From Hyphomonas adhaerens MHS-3 (GTDB lineage Bacteria; Pseudomonadota; Alphaproteobacteria; Caulobacterales; Hyphomonadaceae), in NCBI RefSeq assembly GCF_000685235.1, contig NZ_ARYH01000001.1, positions 744,001 to 808,000 on the forward strand: a stretch of 64,000 bases of DNA. The letters are read 5' to 3'. Below are positions 8,426-17,258 of this stretch, piece after piece; position 1 is the first letter of the stretch; each line of letters begins with the position of its first letter. The notes under the pieces were generated by a model. That model saw only the letters and a list, made by a program, of their open reading frames with translations. It searched no databases and was not told the origin of the DNA. The position numbers and the translations under genes are program-made.

Positions 8426-9831
8426 AGGGCCGCCTCGCGCATCTCAGCCACCTCGCCAACCAGCTCACCTGAAAGCGAGTTGAGGCTGGCGTCGATCACG
8501 CGAACGTCCACGATACGCCCCTTCAGGTCCGGTATGGTCATGGCATGATCCTGCGGCAGTTCGAAATGAACCGCCTGAAGCCATGGCGAGCGGCCATGCG
8601 CCTGGCCCGGATTCCGGCCCTTGCCGGTAATCAGGACCGGCACGGTCTGGCCGATCTTGGAGCGATTGAAAGCGGTCTGCTGTTCCCGCAGGAGCTGTTG
8701 CAGCTGCTGCAGGCGCGCGTCTTTCACCTCTTCCGGAACCTGGCCGAACATGTCCGCCGCCGGTGTGCCGGGACGGGCGGAATATTTGAAGGAATAGGCG
8801 ATCGCATAGTCCACATCCCGGACCAGCTGCATCGTCGCCTCGAAATCGGCGTCGCTCTCACCCGGAAAACCGACAATGAAATCAGAGGCAATCGCGATAT
8901 CCGGCCGGGCTTCGCGGACCTTGCGGATGATCTCGCGGTATTCGTCCGCCGTGTGGCCACGGTTCATGGCCTTCAGGATATTGTCGGAGCCCGACTGCAC
9001 CGGCAGGTGCAGGAAAGGCATCATTTCCGGCACATCGCCATGGGCGGCGATGAGGTCATCATCCATGTCGCGCGGATGGCTGGTCGTGTAGCGGATCCGC
9101 TCGATCCCGCCGACTTTCGCGATATGCCGGACAAGCTGGCCGAGCGTCCAGTCCGCTTCATTGGTCAGGGCCGGTGCGGCGCCGTGGAAGGCGTTCACAT
9201 TCTGGCCGAGCAGCGTGATTTCGCGCACGCCCTGCGCGGCAAGGCTGCGGGCCTCCATCGCAATATCATCGACAGGACGCGAGAGTTCTGCGCCGCGCGT
9301 GTAGGGCACCACGCAGAACGTACAGAACTTGTCGCACCCTTCCTGCACAGACAGGAAGGCCGTCGGACCATCGGCTTCGCGGGTCTTCGGCAGCGCATCG
9401 AATTTCTCGAGCGTCTCGAACTCGGTTTCGAGCCGGTCACCCACGGCGCGGCTGGCCCGCGCGATCATCTCAGGCAGCTTGTGATAGGATTGCGGCCCCA
9501 GCACCAGGTCCACCGCCGGCTGGCGGCGCATGATCTCGGCGCCCTCGGCCTGCGCAACACATCCCGCCACGGCGATGGTGAGATTGCCGCCGCGCGCCTG
9601 CTTGGTCAGTTTCAGCTGGCCGAGCTCCGAATAGACTTTTTCCGTCGCCTTTTCACGGATGTGGCACGTGTTGAGAACGACCAGGTCAGCCTCATCCGCA
9701 CTGTCTACCGGCGCATAACCGAGCGGCCGCAGCACATCTCGCATGCGCTCGGAGTCATATACATTCATCTGGCAGCCATAGGTCTTGATGAAGACGCCTT
9801 TGGCCTGTTTGGGTTCGCGCGGGTCGGTCAT
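8422..9831 (-). CDS. miaB: tRNA-2-methylthio-N6-isopentenyladenosine synthase MiaB
   Basis: 469-residue radical-SAM methylthiotransferase acting on i6A37 of tRNA. The UPF0004 domain carries auxiliary-cluster cysteines C20, C56 and C91. The radical-SAM cluster motif GCDKFCTFC supplies C166, C170 and C173, and a TRAM domain closes the protein. It is the first gene of the miaB-phoH-ybeY-corC-lnt block. A second member of this enzyme family, MtaB, is encoded at 54811-56088. Confidence 0.97.
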   Translation of the reverse strand: MTDPREPKQAKGVFIKTYGCQMNVYDSERMRDVLRPLGYAPVDSADEADLVVLNTCHIREKATEKVYSELGQLKLTKQARGGNLTIAVAGCVAQAEGAEIMRRQPAVDLVLGPQSYHKLPEMIARASRAVGDRLETEFETLEKFDALPKTREADGPTAFLSVQEGCDKFCTFCVVPYTRGAELSRPVDDIAMEARSLAAQGVREITLLGQNVNAFHGAAPALTNEADWTLGQLVRHIAKVGGIERIRYTTSHPRDMDDDLIAAHGDVPEMMPFLHLPVQSGSDNILKAMNRGHTADEYREIIRKVREARPDIAIASDFIVGFPGESDADFEATMQLVRDVDYAIAYSFKYSARPGTPAADMFGQVPEEVKDARLQQLQQLLREQQTAFNRSKIGQTVPVLITGKGRNPGQAHGRSPWLQAVHFELPQDHAMTIPDLKGRIVDVRVIDASLNSLSGELVGEVAEMREAAL

Positions 9832-9883
9832 TCGCGGGCTTATGCCTGAAAACAGGCCGTCCTTCCACAGCCGATTGCGTCGC

Positions 9884-9909
9884 CATTGCAGCGTTACATG
9901 CCTGCAATG
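9884..9909. promoter_or_regulatory. Inverted repeat in the miaB / symporter divergent region
   Basis: A perfect 8-bp dyad (CATTGCAG ... CTGCAATG) with a 10-base centre lies in the 146-base region between two divergently transcribed genes. The 26-base size suits a dimeric regulator, or the site could be an RNA hairpin. No matching regulator is encoded nearby, so function is unassigned. Confidence 0.35.
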
Positions 9910-9977
9910 CTCGCTTCACACATAGGCAAACGGGGTTAGTGTCGGCCTCAAGCAGACAAGAGGAGCCGGGGAGGCTT

Positions 9978-11456
9978 ATGGAAAGTATTATTCGGGCGCT
10001 AAACGAGTTTGTCTGGGGGCCGCCCATGCTGGTGCTCCTGCTGGGCACAGGGCTTTACCTGACAGTCGGCCTGCGGCTGCTGTCGGTCCTGAAAATTCCG
10101 TTCGCCTTGCGCCAGCTGTTCAAGAAGCCGGACCAGCACGAGGAAGGGGATGTCACGCCTTTCGCCGCCCTGATGACCGCGCTGTCCTCCACCATCGGCA
10201 CAGGCAACATTGCCGGCGTCGCGGCCGCAATCGCGATCGGCGGACCGGGCGCCGTCTTCTGGATGTGGATCACGGCCATTGTCGGCACGGCCACGAAATA
10301 TTCCGAAGGCGTGCTGGCCGTCCGCTTCCGTGAAATCGACCATCAGGGACGCCATGTCGGCGGGCCGATGTATTACATCAAGAACGGCATGGGCAAGAAA
10401 TGGATCTGGCTTGGCGGCACGTTCGCAACGCTGGGCATCCTGGCCAGCTGGGGCACAGGCGCCTCGATCCAGTCCAACTCGATCGCCGATGCCCTCAATG
10501 CGACCTACAATATCCCGCCGCTTGTCTCTGCCATCGTCCTGGCCGGCGCAGCCGCCGGCGTGATCCTGGGCGGAATCAAGCGCATCGCCCACGTTGCCAG
10601 CCGCCTCGTGCCGGTCATGGCGATCTCTTATCTTGCCGGCGGCCTGCTCGTGATCTCGCTTCATCTTGATGCGGTGCCGTCGGCCCTGAGCATGATCTTC
10701 AGCGGCGCGTTCGGATTCGACAGCGCCGGCACCGGCATCTCCATCGGCCTGCTGATGCTGGCAATGCAGAAGGGCGTCGCCCGGGGGATCTTCTCCAATG
10801 AAGCCGGCCAGGGCTCTGCGCCGATCGCGCACGCCGCCGCCAAGATCCAGGACCCGGTTGACCAGGGCCTCGTTGCGATGCTGGGCACGATCATCGACAC
10901 GCTGATCGTCTGTACGATCACCGCCCTTGTCATCCTGACCTCCGGCGTGCTCGGTCCGGAATGTATTCCAACGGCCGCCAACGCGGCTGACATTCTGGCG
11001 AGTGGGCAACCTGCCGGATGCGACACGGGTGCCCCGCTGACAGTTGCGGCGTTTGACGCCGGCCTGACGGGCATCGGCGAACATATCGTTGCCATCGGCC
11101 TGACCGTGTTCGGCTTCACGACCATTCTCGGCTGGAGCTATTATGGCGAGCGCTGCGCGGAATACCTGTTCGGCGAAAAGTCCATCCTGCCGTTCCGCAT
11201 CAGCTGGATCGTGGTCACCTTCTTCGGGGCCGCCGCCCTGATGTTCGAAGGTTCTGTGGCCAATATCGTGAACCTGTTCTGGCTCGTGTCTGACACGCTG
11301 ACCGGCATGATGGCCGCGCCGAACCTGGTCGGTCTGGTCTTCCTCAGCCCGGTCGTGTTCGCGATGACCAAGGCGCACTTCGACGCTGTCCGGACCGGCC
11401 AGCCGAAGCCGCGCTATCCGATCATCGACCAGCGCAAAGAGGCGCCGGAAGAGTAG
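9978..11456 (+). CDS. Alanine/sodium symporter, AGCS family
   Basis: 492-residue integral membrane protein of the alanine-or-glycine:cation symporter family, with roughly 10-11 hydrophobic segments. Signature blocks: TALSSTIGTGNIAGVAAAI, KYSEGVLAVRFRE, GGPMYYIKNGMG and GIFSNEAGQGSAPIAHAAA. The start at 9978 is chosen over upstream codons because GGGGAGG lies just before it. The cargo is probably alanine or glycine with Na+; specificity is inferred from the family. It is monocistronic, closed by a strong terminator at 11477-11510, and divergent from miaB. Confidence 0.93.
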   Translation: MESIIRALNEFVWGPPMLVLLLGTGLYLTVGLRLLSVLKIPFALRQLFKKPDQHEEGDVTPFAALMTALSSTIGTGNIAGVAAAIAIGGPGAVFWMWITAIVGTATKYSEGVLAVRFREIDHQGRHVGGPMYYIKNGMGKKWIWLGGTFATLGILASWGTGASIQSNSIADALNATYNIPPLVSAIVLAGAAAGVILGGIKRIAHVASRLVPVMAISYLAGGLLVISLHLDAVPSALSMIFSGAFGFDSAGTGISIGLLMLAMQKGVARGIFSNEAGQGSAPIAHAAAKIQDPVDQGLVAMLGTIIDTLIVCTITALVILTSGVLGPECIPTAANAADILASGQPAGCDTGAPLTVAAFDAGLTGIGEHIVAIGLTVFGFTTILGWSYYGERCAEYLFGEKSILPFRISWIVVTFFGAAALMFEGSVANIVNLFWLVSDTLTGMMAAPNLVGLVFLSPVVFAMTKAHFDAVRTGQPKPRYPIIDQRKEAPEE

Positions 11457-11476
11457 GGCGCCTCCCCCCAAAACGA

Positions 11477-11510
11477 ACGCCCCGCCGGCATCTGCCAGGC
11501 GGGGCGTTTT
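11477..11510 (+). terminator. Rho-independent terminator of the AGCS symporter gene
   Basis: A 10-bp perfect GC-rich stem (11477-11486 with 11498-11507) with an 11-base loop runs into TTTT. It starts 20 bases past the symporter stop codon. Confidence 0.88.
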
Positions 11511-11598
11511 CATTTCAGGACCCTCAAAAGGACCCTCAGGAACACCGTCTATGGACCCTATATGGACCGTCTATACGGCGGCGTTTACGGGACGGCGC

Positions 11599-12072
11599 CT
11601 ACCAGCTGCCGATATTCTCCGCGCTCGCCCAGGGTTCTTTCGGCGCCAGCGGCTTGCCCTGCTGGAGCAGTTCGACCGAGATGCCGTCCGGCGACCGGAC
11701 AAAGGCCATGCGCCCGTCGCGCGGCGGCCGGTTGATCGTGACCCCCAGGCCCTGCAGCTTTTCAACCGCCGCATAGATGTCCGAGACCGAATAGGCGAGG
11801 TGGCCGAAATTGCGGCCGCCGCCATAGTCTTCCGGGTCCCAGTTGTGGGTCAGTTCGATCATCGGGATCTGCATGTCGGTCGGGCTCTTGCCCTCCGGGA
11901 TGCCGCCGCAGCGTTCGATATCGGCAGGCGAGGCAAGGAAGACGAGCGTGAACCGCCCGGCCTCGCTGTCATACCGGCCGACTTCCGTCAGGCCGAGGCC
12001 GTCACAATAGAATTTGAGCGAAGCGTCGATATCGGTGACGCGCACCATGGAATGCAGGAATTCGATGCTCAT
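11599..12072 (-). CDS. VOC/glyoxalase I family protein (lactoylglutathione lyase-like)
   Basis: 157-residue single vicinal-oxygen-chelate protein. It opens with EFLHSMVRVTDIDASLKFY, followed by GRFTLVFLASPAD, a central ELTHNW and FGHLAYSVSDIYAAVEKLQGLG, and ends with FVRSPDGISVELLQQG. The H...E...H...E metal pattern of glyoxalase I is consistent with H7 and the later ELTHN, GHLAYSV and ISVELL positions. Methylglyoxal detoxification with glutathione is the likely role. Its ATG overlaps the TGA of the upstream membrane-protein gene by one base (TGATG), so the two are probably translated together. Confidence 0.87.
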   Translation of the reverse strand: MSIEFLHSMVRVTDIDASLKFYCDGLGLTEVGRYDSEAGRFTLVFLASPADIERCGGIPEGKSPTDMQIPMIELTHNWDPEDYGGGRNFGHLAYSVSDIYAAVEKLQGLGVTINRPPRDGRMAFVRSPDGISVELLQQGKPLAPKEPWASAENIGSW

Positions 12073-12527
12073 CAGGCACCTCCGTTCAGATCGCGAATGA
12101 CTTGTTTGAGATTGGGCGGCATCAGCGCGTAATAGCGGCGCATGGCAATCGCCAAAAGGGCGATCGTGGCAAACATGAAGCTCAGGAACACCATGAATGT
12201 GTGGATCAGCGTGCCGGTCTCGAACACCGGCGACTTGCCGCTCATCTGCCAGAACATGGTCCAGACCGCATTGAAGCCCGCCACGAACGGGCCGAGCAGC
12301 AGGAACAGGATGGACGCGCAGGCGAAGAAATAGGTTTCCCCGCGCGGGCCTTCGCTGCGCAGGTAGAGATCGGTGAATTCCGCGTCGGTGACGTCGTCTG
12401 GAATTTCCTTGTCACGCTTCTTCGCGGCGAGGACGTCCGGCGCGAAGGCCCTGACCTCTTTCCAGCGCCAGCCAAGGCTGATGCCCCAGACCAGCAATCC
12501 GGCAATGGCGAAGTAGTAGATCAGCAT
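12072..12527 (-). CDS. Hypothetical membrane protein, three predicted segments
   Basis: 151-residue protein I do not recognise. Hydrophobic segments lie at about 1-19, 68-95 and 106-129, with a charged loop at 22-65 (KEVRAFAPDVLAAKKRDKEI and following) between the first two and a short C-terminal cytoplasm-like end (MPPNLKQVIRDLNGGA). There is no catalytic motif. It shares a TGATG junction with the downstream glyoxalase-like gene, so they probably form a two-gene unit, but a functional link is speculative. Confidence 0.75.
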   Translation of the reverse strand: MLIYYFAIAGLLVWGISLGWRWKEVRAFAPDVLAAKKRDKEIPDDVTDAEFTDLYLRSEGPRGETYFFACASILFLLLGPFVAGFNAVWTMFWQMSGKSPVFETGTLIHTFMVFLSFMFATIALLAIAMRRYYALMPPNLKQVIRDLNGGA

Positions 12528-12562
12528 GAGCAGGCCGTCCGGGCTTGCGCCCTGGCCAGCGA

Positions 12563-13447
12563 TCAGGCGGCGTGGGCGCGTTCATATGTGAGCATGGCGC
12601 GTTTGCGGTCCACACCCCAATGATAATTATGAAGACGCCCATCCGCCGCAAGGGCGCGATGACAGGGAATGAACCAGCTGACCGGGTTTGCCCCGACCGC
12701 CGCCCCGACCGCCCGCGCCGCTTTCGGATGTCCGCTGGCAACCGCCAGTTCGCCATAGGTACAGGTGTCGCCCGCCGGAATATCCAGCAGCGCGCGCCAG
12801 ACCTGCCGGCGGAATGGCGTGCCATACAGGGCAACCGGCAGGGGTTCGCCCTTTTCGAAGACCTGCGCCGCCATCTGGCGGGCCGCCGCATCGTCCCGGC
12901 GGATGTCAGCCCCCGGATACCGTCCGGCGAGATCGGCAAACACCGCGTCCTCGGCATATCCCGGATGCACGAACCCCGCCTTGGCCGGCGCATCGTCGTC
13001 AATGAAGCCGAGCGCAACGAGGCCGCGCGGCGACATCAGCCAGGCGCCTTCCCCGAACGGCGTCGGTGCCCGGCCGAGCACGAGATCGGCGCCGCGTCCG
13101 CCCGCCTTGGCCTCACCGGGGGTCAGGCCTTCATGGGCGATGAACAGGTCGTGCAGGCGGCCGGGGCCGGACAGGCCCGTCTCGAACGTGGCGTCCAGCA
13201 CGCTGGCCCCCTGGCGCAGCAGCTCGCCCGCCTCGGCATGCGCGATGGCCGACTGGAACTGGCGCGGGGACACGCCGGCCCAACGGGTAAATTCGCGCTG
13301 GAAATGGCTGGGGCTGAGTTTCATGGCGGCCGCAAGCGAAGCGAGATCCGGCCAGTCCCGCCATGTATCGCCAAGATATGAGAGGGCCTTTGCCATCCGG
13401 TCATAGGCCGCGGCGCGCTCGTCCAGAGGGGTGTTTCGATCCGTCAT
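12563..13447 (-). CDS. AraC-type HTH fused to methylated-DNA-cysteine methyltransferase (Ada-like)
   Basis: 294-residue protein combining an AraC/XylS helix-turn-helix (about 20-110; AAMKLSPSHFQREFTRWAGVSP) with an O6-alkylguanine-DNA alkyltransferase domain (about 195-290). The acceptor cysteine is C262 in the invariant IPCHR, preceded by GDTCTYGELAVASGHPKAAR. The N-terminal zinc-binding Ada domain with its phosphotriester-accepting cysteine is absent, so sensing would have to rely on C262 or another route. The start at 13447 is chosen because conserved sequence begins there; the frame runs on upstream without homology. Confidence 0.92.
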   Translation of the reverse strand: MTDRNTPLDERAAAYDRMAKALSYLGDTWRDWPDLASLAAAMKLSPSHFQREFTRWAGVSPRQFQSAIAHAEAGELLRQGASVLDATFETGLSGPGRLHDLFIAHEGLTPGEAKAGGRGADLVLGRAPTPFGEGAWLMSPRGLVALGFIDDDAPAKAGFVHPGYAEDAVFADLAGRYPGADIRRDDAAARQMAAQVFEKGEPLPVALYGTPFRRQVWRALLDIPAGDTCTYGELAVASGHPKAARAVGAAVGANPVSWFIPCHRALAADGRLHNYHWGVDRKRAMLTYERAHAA

Positions 13448-13597
13448 GGCCGCCAATCTGCCTGACTGGCCGGGGCCCTGCCACCCGAATCTTGCGCCTC
13501 TGCAGAAAGCCAGTTGGTCAGAATTGGCCTCTTCCCTGCCTGCGAAAAGCCCGGCATGACTACACAATCCAAAACAAGAGACCGGAGCGAAACGGAC

Positions 13598-14545
13598 ATG
13601 GCGGACGCACGCAGCATTATTCTGCACGAATACCCTACCTCGCCATATGCGGAAAAAATCCGGCTCGCCCTGCGCCTGAAGAACCTCGCCTGGTCGCGCG
13701 TCGAGATCCCGGTCATCATGCCCCGGCCGGACCTGATGCCACTGACCGGCGGCTATCGCCGGACCCCGGTCATGCAGATCGGCGCAGACATTTACTGCGA
13801 CACGGCCATCATCCTGCGCGAACTGGAAGCCCGCTTCCCGATGCCCGCCCTGAAACTGCCGGGCCATGAGGGCCTCGCCCAGATGGTTGCCGGATGGACC
13901 GACGGGCGCTGGTTCCAGTCATCCGTCGCGGTCATTTTCGGCGAGATGGGCGACAAGGTCGGCGAGGATTTCATAAAGGACCGCGAAAAGCTTTCGGGCC
14001 GGCCGTTCGACGTGAATGCGATGAAAGCCGTCGCCCCCATGATGCGCGACCAGTGGCGTGCCCGGCTGATGCTGCTGGAGGAACGCCTGCAGGGCGGGCA
14101 GGGCGCCGGGGCGGGCCTGTACCTGGTTGGCGCAAAACCCGGCCTTGTGGACGTGCATGCCTATATGAATGTCTGGTTCATGCAGCAGAACGTGCCGGAT
14201 TTCCTGGCCAAATGTTTCGAAACCGCCGACCTGACCAAGGCCTGGTTCGAACGGCTGCAGGAATTTGAAGGCCAGGACCCCGAGACCATCACCTCGGCAG
14301 AGGCCCTCGAAATCGGCAAGCACGCCGCCCCGCGCCTTGTCGTGGCGACGACGAAATACGAGCCGCAGGACATCGCGCCCGGCGACATGGTGGCCGTGGC
14401 CCCGGACGATTACGGACAGGTCTGGGTCGAAGGCGAAATCGTGCACGCAGACTCGCAGCGCGTGATCCTCCAGCGCATGTCGGAGGAAGCCGAAACGGTG
14501 CACGTTCACTTCCCGCGCGCAGGATTCCTCGTCCGCCGCATCTGA
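13598..14545 (+). CDS. Glutathione S-transferase family protein with C-terminal extension
   Basis: 315-residue protein. Residues about 6-80 form a thioredoxin-like GST N domain (LHEYPTSPYAEKIRLALRLK, then a GGYRRTPVMQIGADIYCDTAIILREL block like the glutathione-binding loop), followed by a helical C domain (about 95-225). The last 75 residues or so (TTKYEPQDIAPGDMVAVAPDDY onward) form an extra beta-rich piece not typical of GSTs. The ATG at 13598 is preferred because GGAG lies before it; an upstream ATG at 13556 is possible. Substrate unknown. It is followed by the SDR gene after 55 bases. Confidence 0.85.
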   Translation: MADARSIILHEYPTSPYAEKIRLALRLKNLAWSRVEIPVIMPRPDLMPLTGGYRRTPVMQIGADIYCDTAIILRELEARFPMPALKLPGHEGLAQMVAGWTDGRWFQSSVAVIFGEMGDKVGEDFIKDREKLSGRPFDVNAMKAVAPMMRDQWRARLMLLEERLQGGQGAGAGLYLVGAKPGLVDVHAYMNVWFMQQNVPDFLAKCFETADLTKAWFERLQEFEGQDPETITSAEALEIGKHAAPRLVVATTKYEPQDIAPGDMVAVAPDDYGQVWVEGEIVHADSQRVILQRMSEEAETVHVHFPRAGFLVRRI

Positions 14546-14600
14546 CGGGCCTGTTACCTTTGGCGGAATACACTACATTTACAGGCAAAGGAGGGCATTT

Positions 14601-15410
14601 ATGGAACGCCGACTTTGCCTGATTACAGGGGCTTCCGCCGGGATCGGCGCAGAATTCGCCCGCCAGTATGCGGCGCTTGGCTGGGACGTCGCGCTGACGG
14701 CCCGCCGCGCCGACCGGCTGGAGACACTCGCCGCCGAACTCGAGGAAAAGCACAAGGTGACGGCGATCGTCATCGCCGAGGACCTGGCGAAGAAGTCCGC
14801 GCCGGCCAAGATCCTCGCCGCGCTGGAAGAAAAGGGCCGCCATGTCGATGCGCTGGTGAACAATGCCGGTTACGGCCTGCCGGGCACGTTCTTTTCCACC
14901 AGCTGGAAGGAACAGGGCGATTTCATCCAGGTGCTCTACACCGCGCCGCTGGAGCTGTGCCATCGCGTCCTGCCGGGCATGGCCGAGCGCGGCTATGGCC
15001 GCATCATCAATGTGGCCTCGCTGGCGGGCTATGCCGCCGGAAGCGCCGGGCACACGCTGTATGCCAGCGTGAAAGCGGGCCTGATCAAATTCTCCGAAAG
15101 CCTGAACGCCGAATGCCAGACGCTCGGCCATGACGATATCCACTGCACCGCGCTCTGCCCCGGCTTCACCTGGAGCGAGTTCCACGATGCGAACGGCACG
15201 CGGGAACAGACCGACAAGATGCCGAAATGGATGTGGATGGCTGCAGAACCGGTCGTCCGGCAGGGCATCGAGGCCGTAAACAGGGGACAGCCGGTGATCG
15301 TGCCGGGACTCGTCAACAAGGGGATGGCCACCCTGTCCCGCATCGTGCCGGAGCCCCTGGGCCGGGCCATGGTCCGCGGCCAGAGCCGCCGGTTCCGGAA
15401 AATGGAATGA
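14601..15410 (+). CDS. Short-chain dehydrogenase/reductase (classical SDR)
   Basis: 269-residue NAD(P)-dependent oxidoreductase. The Rossmann motif TGASAGIG is at 9-16, NNAG at 87-90, catalytic S140, and YxxxK as Y154/K158 (YASVK). R35-R36 after the second strand suggests NADP preference. The C-terminal part (CPGFTWSEFHDANG) resembles SDRs acting on lipid-like or ketone substrates, but the substrate cannot be assigned. AAAGGAGG lies before the ATG. It lies between a GST-like gene and an acyl-CoA dehydrogenase on the same strand. Confidence 0.92.
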   Translation: MERRLCLITGASAGIGAEFARQYAALGWDVALTARRADRLETLAAELEEKHKVTAIVIAEDLAKKSAPAKILAALEEKGRHVDALVNNAGYGLPGTFFSTSWKEQGDFIQVLYTAPLELCHRVLPGMAERGYGRIINVASLAGYAAGSAGHTLYASVKAGLIKFSESLNAECQTLGHDDIHCTALCPGFTWSEFHDANGTREQTDKMPKWMWMAAEPVVRQGIEAVNRGQPVIVPGLVNKGMATLSRIVPEPLGRAMVRGQSRRFRKME

Positions 15411-15501
15411 CCTGTCCCTGCGTTGTTGCACCGCACAATTATGGACTGACAGGGTCAGAAGAGGCCCCTATAAAGGCAAAAAACTGAAAAGGGGCAAGGA
15501 T

Positions 15502-17202
15502 ATGAGCACCGGCGAAATGGTTCAGGAAAAGCAATCTGCGGTCATGGATGGCCTCACGGCCACGATGCGCGACGCCCTCGGCGCGCTCGACACCTATGCC
15601 GCCGCGGCCACATCCGGCGCCCGCGGCGAGCTGGTCGGCGAAGACGGCCGCCCGGACCGCAAGGCGTTCGAGCGCCACCAGCACCTCGCCCACGGCCTGT
15701 CCTGGCTCGTCACCTATGTCGAGACGCTGCGCCAGGTGACCGAATGGGCCGCCCGCCTCGAAGCCGAAGGCAAGTTCACCGACGTCGAAGCCCTGCTCTC
15801 CCAGATCCTGTTCAGCGAATACTGCGCCCAGATCGTCGGTGGCATTCCGATGAACCAGGGCGAGACCATCCGCCCGCACGAACTTGGCAGCCTGGAGGCG
15901 TCCGACACGCTGTTCGCAGACCCGGCGATCAAGAAGCTGATCACCGAAGGCAAGACGCCGGCCTCCATGGCCCAGGCCGCCGCCCTCCTGCCGGATGCCC
16001 TGTCGCGCAACACGGTCGAGGAGACCGGGCTCGACGAGACGATGAGCATGGTGCGCGAGCAGTTCGCCAAGTACGCCGCCGAACGCATCAAGCCGCATGC
16101 GCATGGCTGGCACCTGCGCAATGAGTACATCCCGATGGACGTGGTCAACGAGATGGCAGAGCTCGGCGTGTTCGGCCTGACCATTCCGGAAGACTTCGGC
16201 GGCCTCGGCATGGGCAAGACGGCGATGTGCGTCGTCTCCGAAGAACTGTCGCGCGGCTATATCGGCACCGGCTCGCTCGGCACCCGGTCTGAAATCGCGG
16301 CGGAACTGATCCTGATCGGCGGGACGCCGGAGCAGAAGGAAAAATGGCTGCCGATGATCGCCAGCGGCGAGATCCTTCCGACGGCTGTCTTCACCGAACC
16401 GAACACCGGCTCCGACCTTGGCTCCCTGCGCACCCGCGCCGTGAAGGATGCCGACGGCGCCAATTACACGATCACCGGCAACAAGACCTGGATCACCCAC
16501 CCGGTGCGCGCAGACGTCATGACGCTGCTCGCCCGGACCGATCCGGCCACGAACAATTTCTCCGGCCTGTCCATGCTGCTGGCTGAAAAGCCGCGCGGCG
16601 ACGATGCCAATCCGTTCCCGGCTGACGGCATGACCGGCGGCGAGATCGAAGTGCTGGGCTATCGCGGCATGAAGGAATACGAGATCGGTTTCGACGACTT
16701 CAAGGTGAAGTCCGAGAACCTGCTTGGCGGCGTCGAAGGCCAGGGCTTCAAACACCTGATGGCAACGTTCGAAAGCGCCCGCATCCAGACGGCCGCCCGC
16801 GCCATCGGCGTGGCGCAGAATGCGTTCGAGACCGGCCTGCAATACGCCCTCGACCGTAACCAGTTCGGCAAGCCGATCTTCGAATTCCCGCGCGTTGCCA
16901 ACAAGCTGGTGATGATGGCGGCCGAACTCGTCGGCGTGCGCCAGCTGACCTATTACTCGGCGCGCAAGAAGGACGAAGGCAAACGGTGCGACCTGGAAGC
17001 CGGCATGGCCAAGCTGCTCGGTGCCCGCGTGGCCTGGGCCGCAGCCGACAATGCCGTGCAGATCCATGGCGGCAACGGGTTCGCGCTGGAATACACGATC
17101 AGCCGTATCCTGCAGGATGCCCGTATCCTCAACATCTTCGAAGGGGCGGGCGAAGTGCAGGCCATGGTGATCGCGCGCCGTCTGGTCGAAGGGGGCAACT
17201 AG
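15502..17202 (+). CDS. Acyl-CoA dehydrogenase with long N-terminal extension
   Basis: 566-residue FAD enzyme that oxidises an acyl-CoA to the enoyl-CoA. The catalytic core begins near residue 175 (MSMVREQFAKYAAERIKPHAH) and contains FTEPNTGSDLGSLRTRA, the ITGNKTWITH block, and near the end IHGGNGFALEYTISRILQDARILNIFEGAGEVQ-type sequence with E547 where medium-chain enzymes have the catalytic base. The core alone matches a usual 390-residue enzyme; the first 170 residues are an extra helical region. GGGGCAAGG precedes the ATG. Chain-length preference unknown. No electron-transfer flavoprotein gene is nearby. Confidence 0.9.
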   Translation: MSTGEMVQEKQSAVMDGLTATMRDALGALDTYAAAATSGARGELVGEDGRPDRKAFERHQHLAHGLSWLVTYVETLRQVTEWAARLEAEGKFTDVEALLSQILFSEYCAQIVGGIPMNQGETIRPHELGSLEASDTLFADPAIKKLITEGKTPASMAQAAALLPDALSRNTVEETGLDETMSMVREQFAKYAAERIKPHAHGWHLRNEYIPMDVVNEMAELGVFGLTIPEDFGGLGMGKTAMCVVSEELSRGYIGTGSLGTRSEIAAELILIGGTPEQKEKWLPMIASGEILPTAVFTEPNTGSDLGSLRTRAVKDADGANYTITGNKTWITHPVRADVMTLLARTDPATNNFSGLSMLLAEKPRGDDANPFPADGMTGGEIEVLGYRGMKEYEIGFDDFKVKSENLLGGVEGQGFKHLMATFESARIQTAARAIGVAQNAFETGLQYALDRNQFGKPIFEFPRVANKLVMMAAELVGVRQLTYYSARKKDEGKRCDLEAGMAKLLGARVAWAAADNAVQIHGGNGFALEYTISRILQDARILNIFEGAGEVQAMVIARRLVEGGN

Positions 17203-17258
17203 CCCCCGCGCGTCACAGCCGGCAGCCTGTTCCGTCTGCGGTCTGTTCTGTCTGCGGC

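Noticed and set aside
13448-13867. Upstream in-frame extension of the Ada-like gene (434 residues)
   Set aside because: The sequence before the ATG at 13447 shows no homology and overlaps the divergent GST gene.
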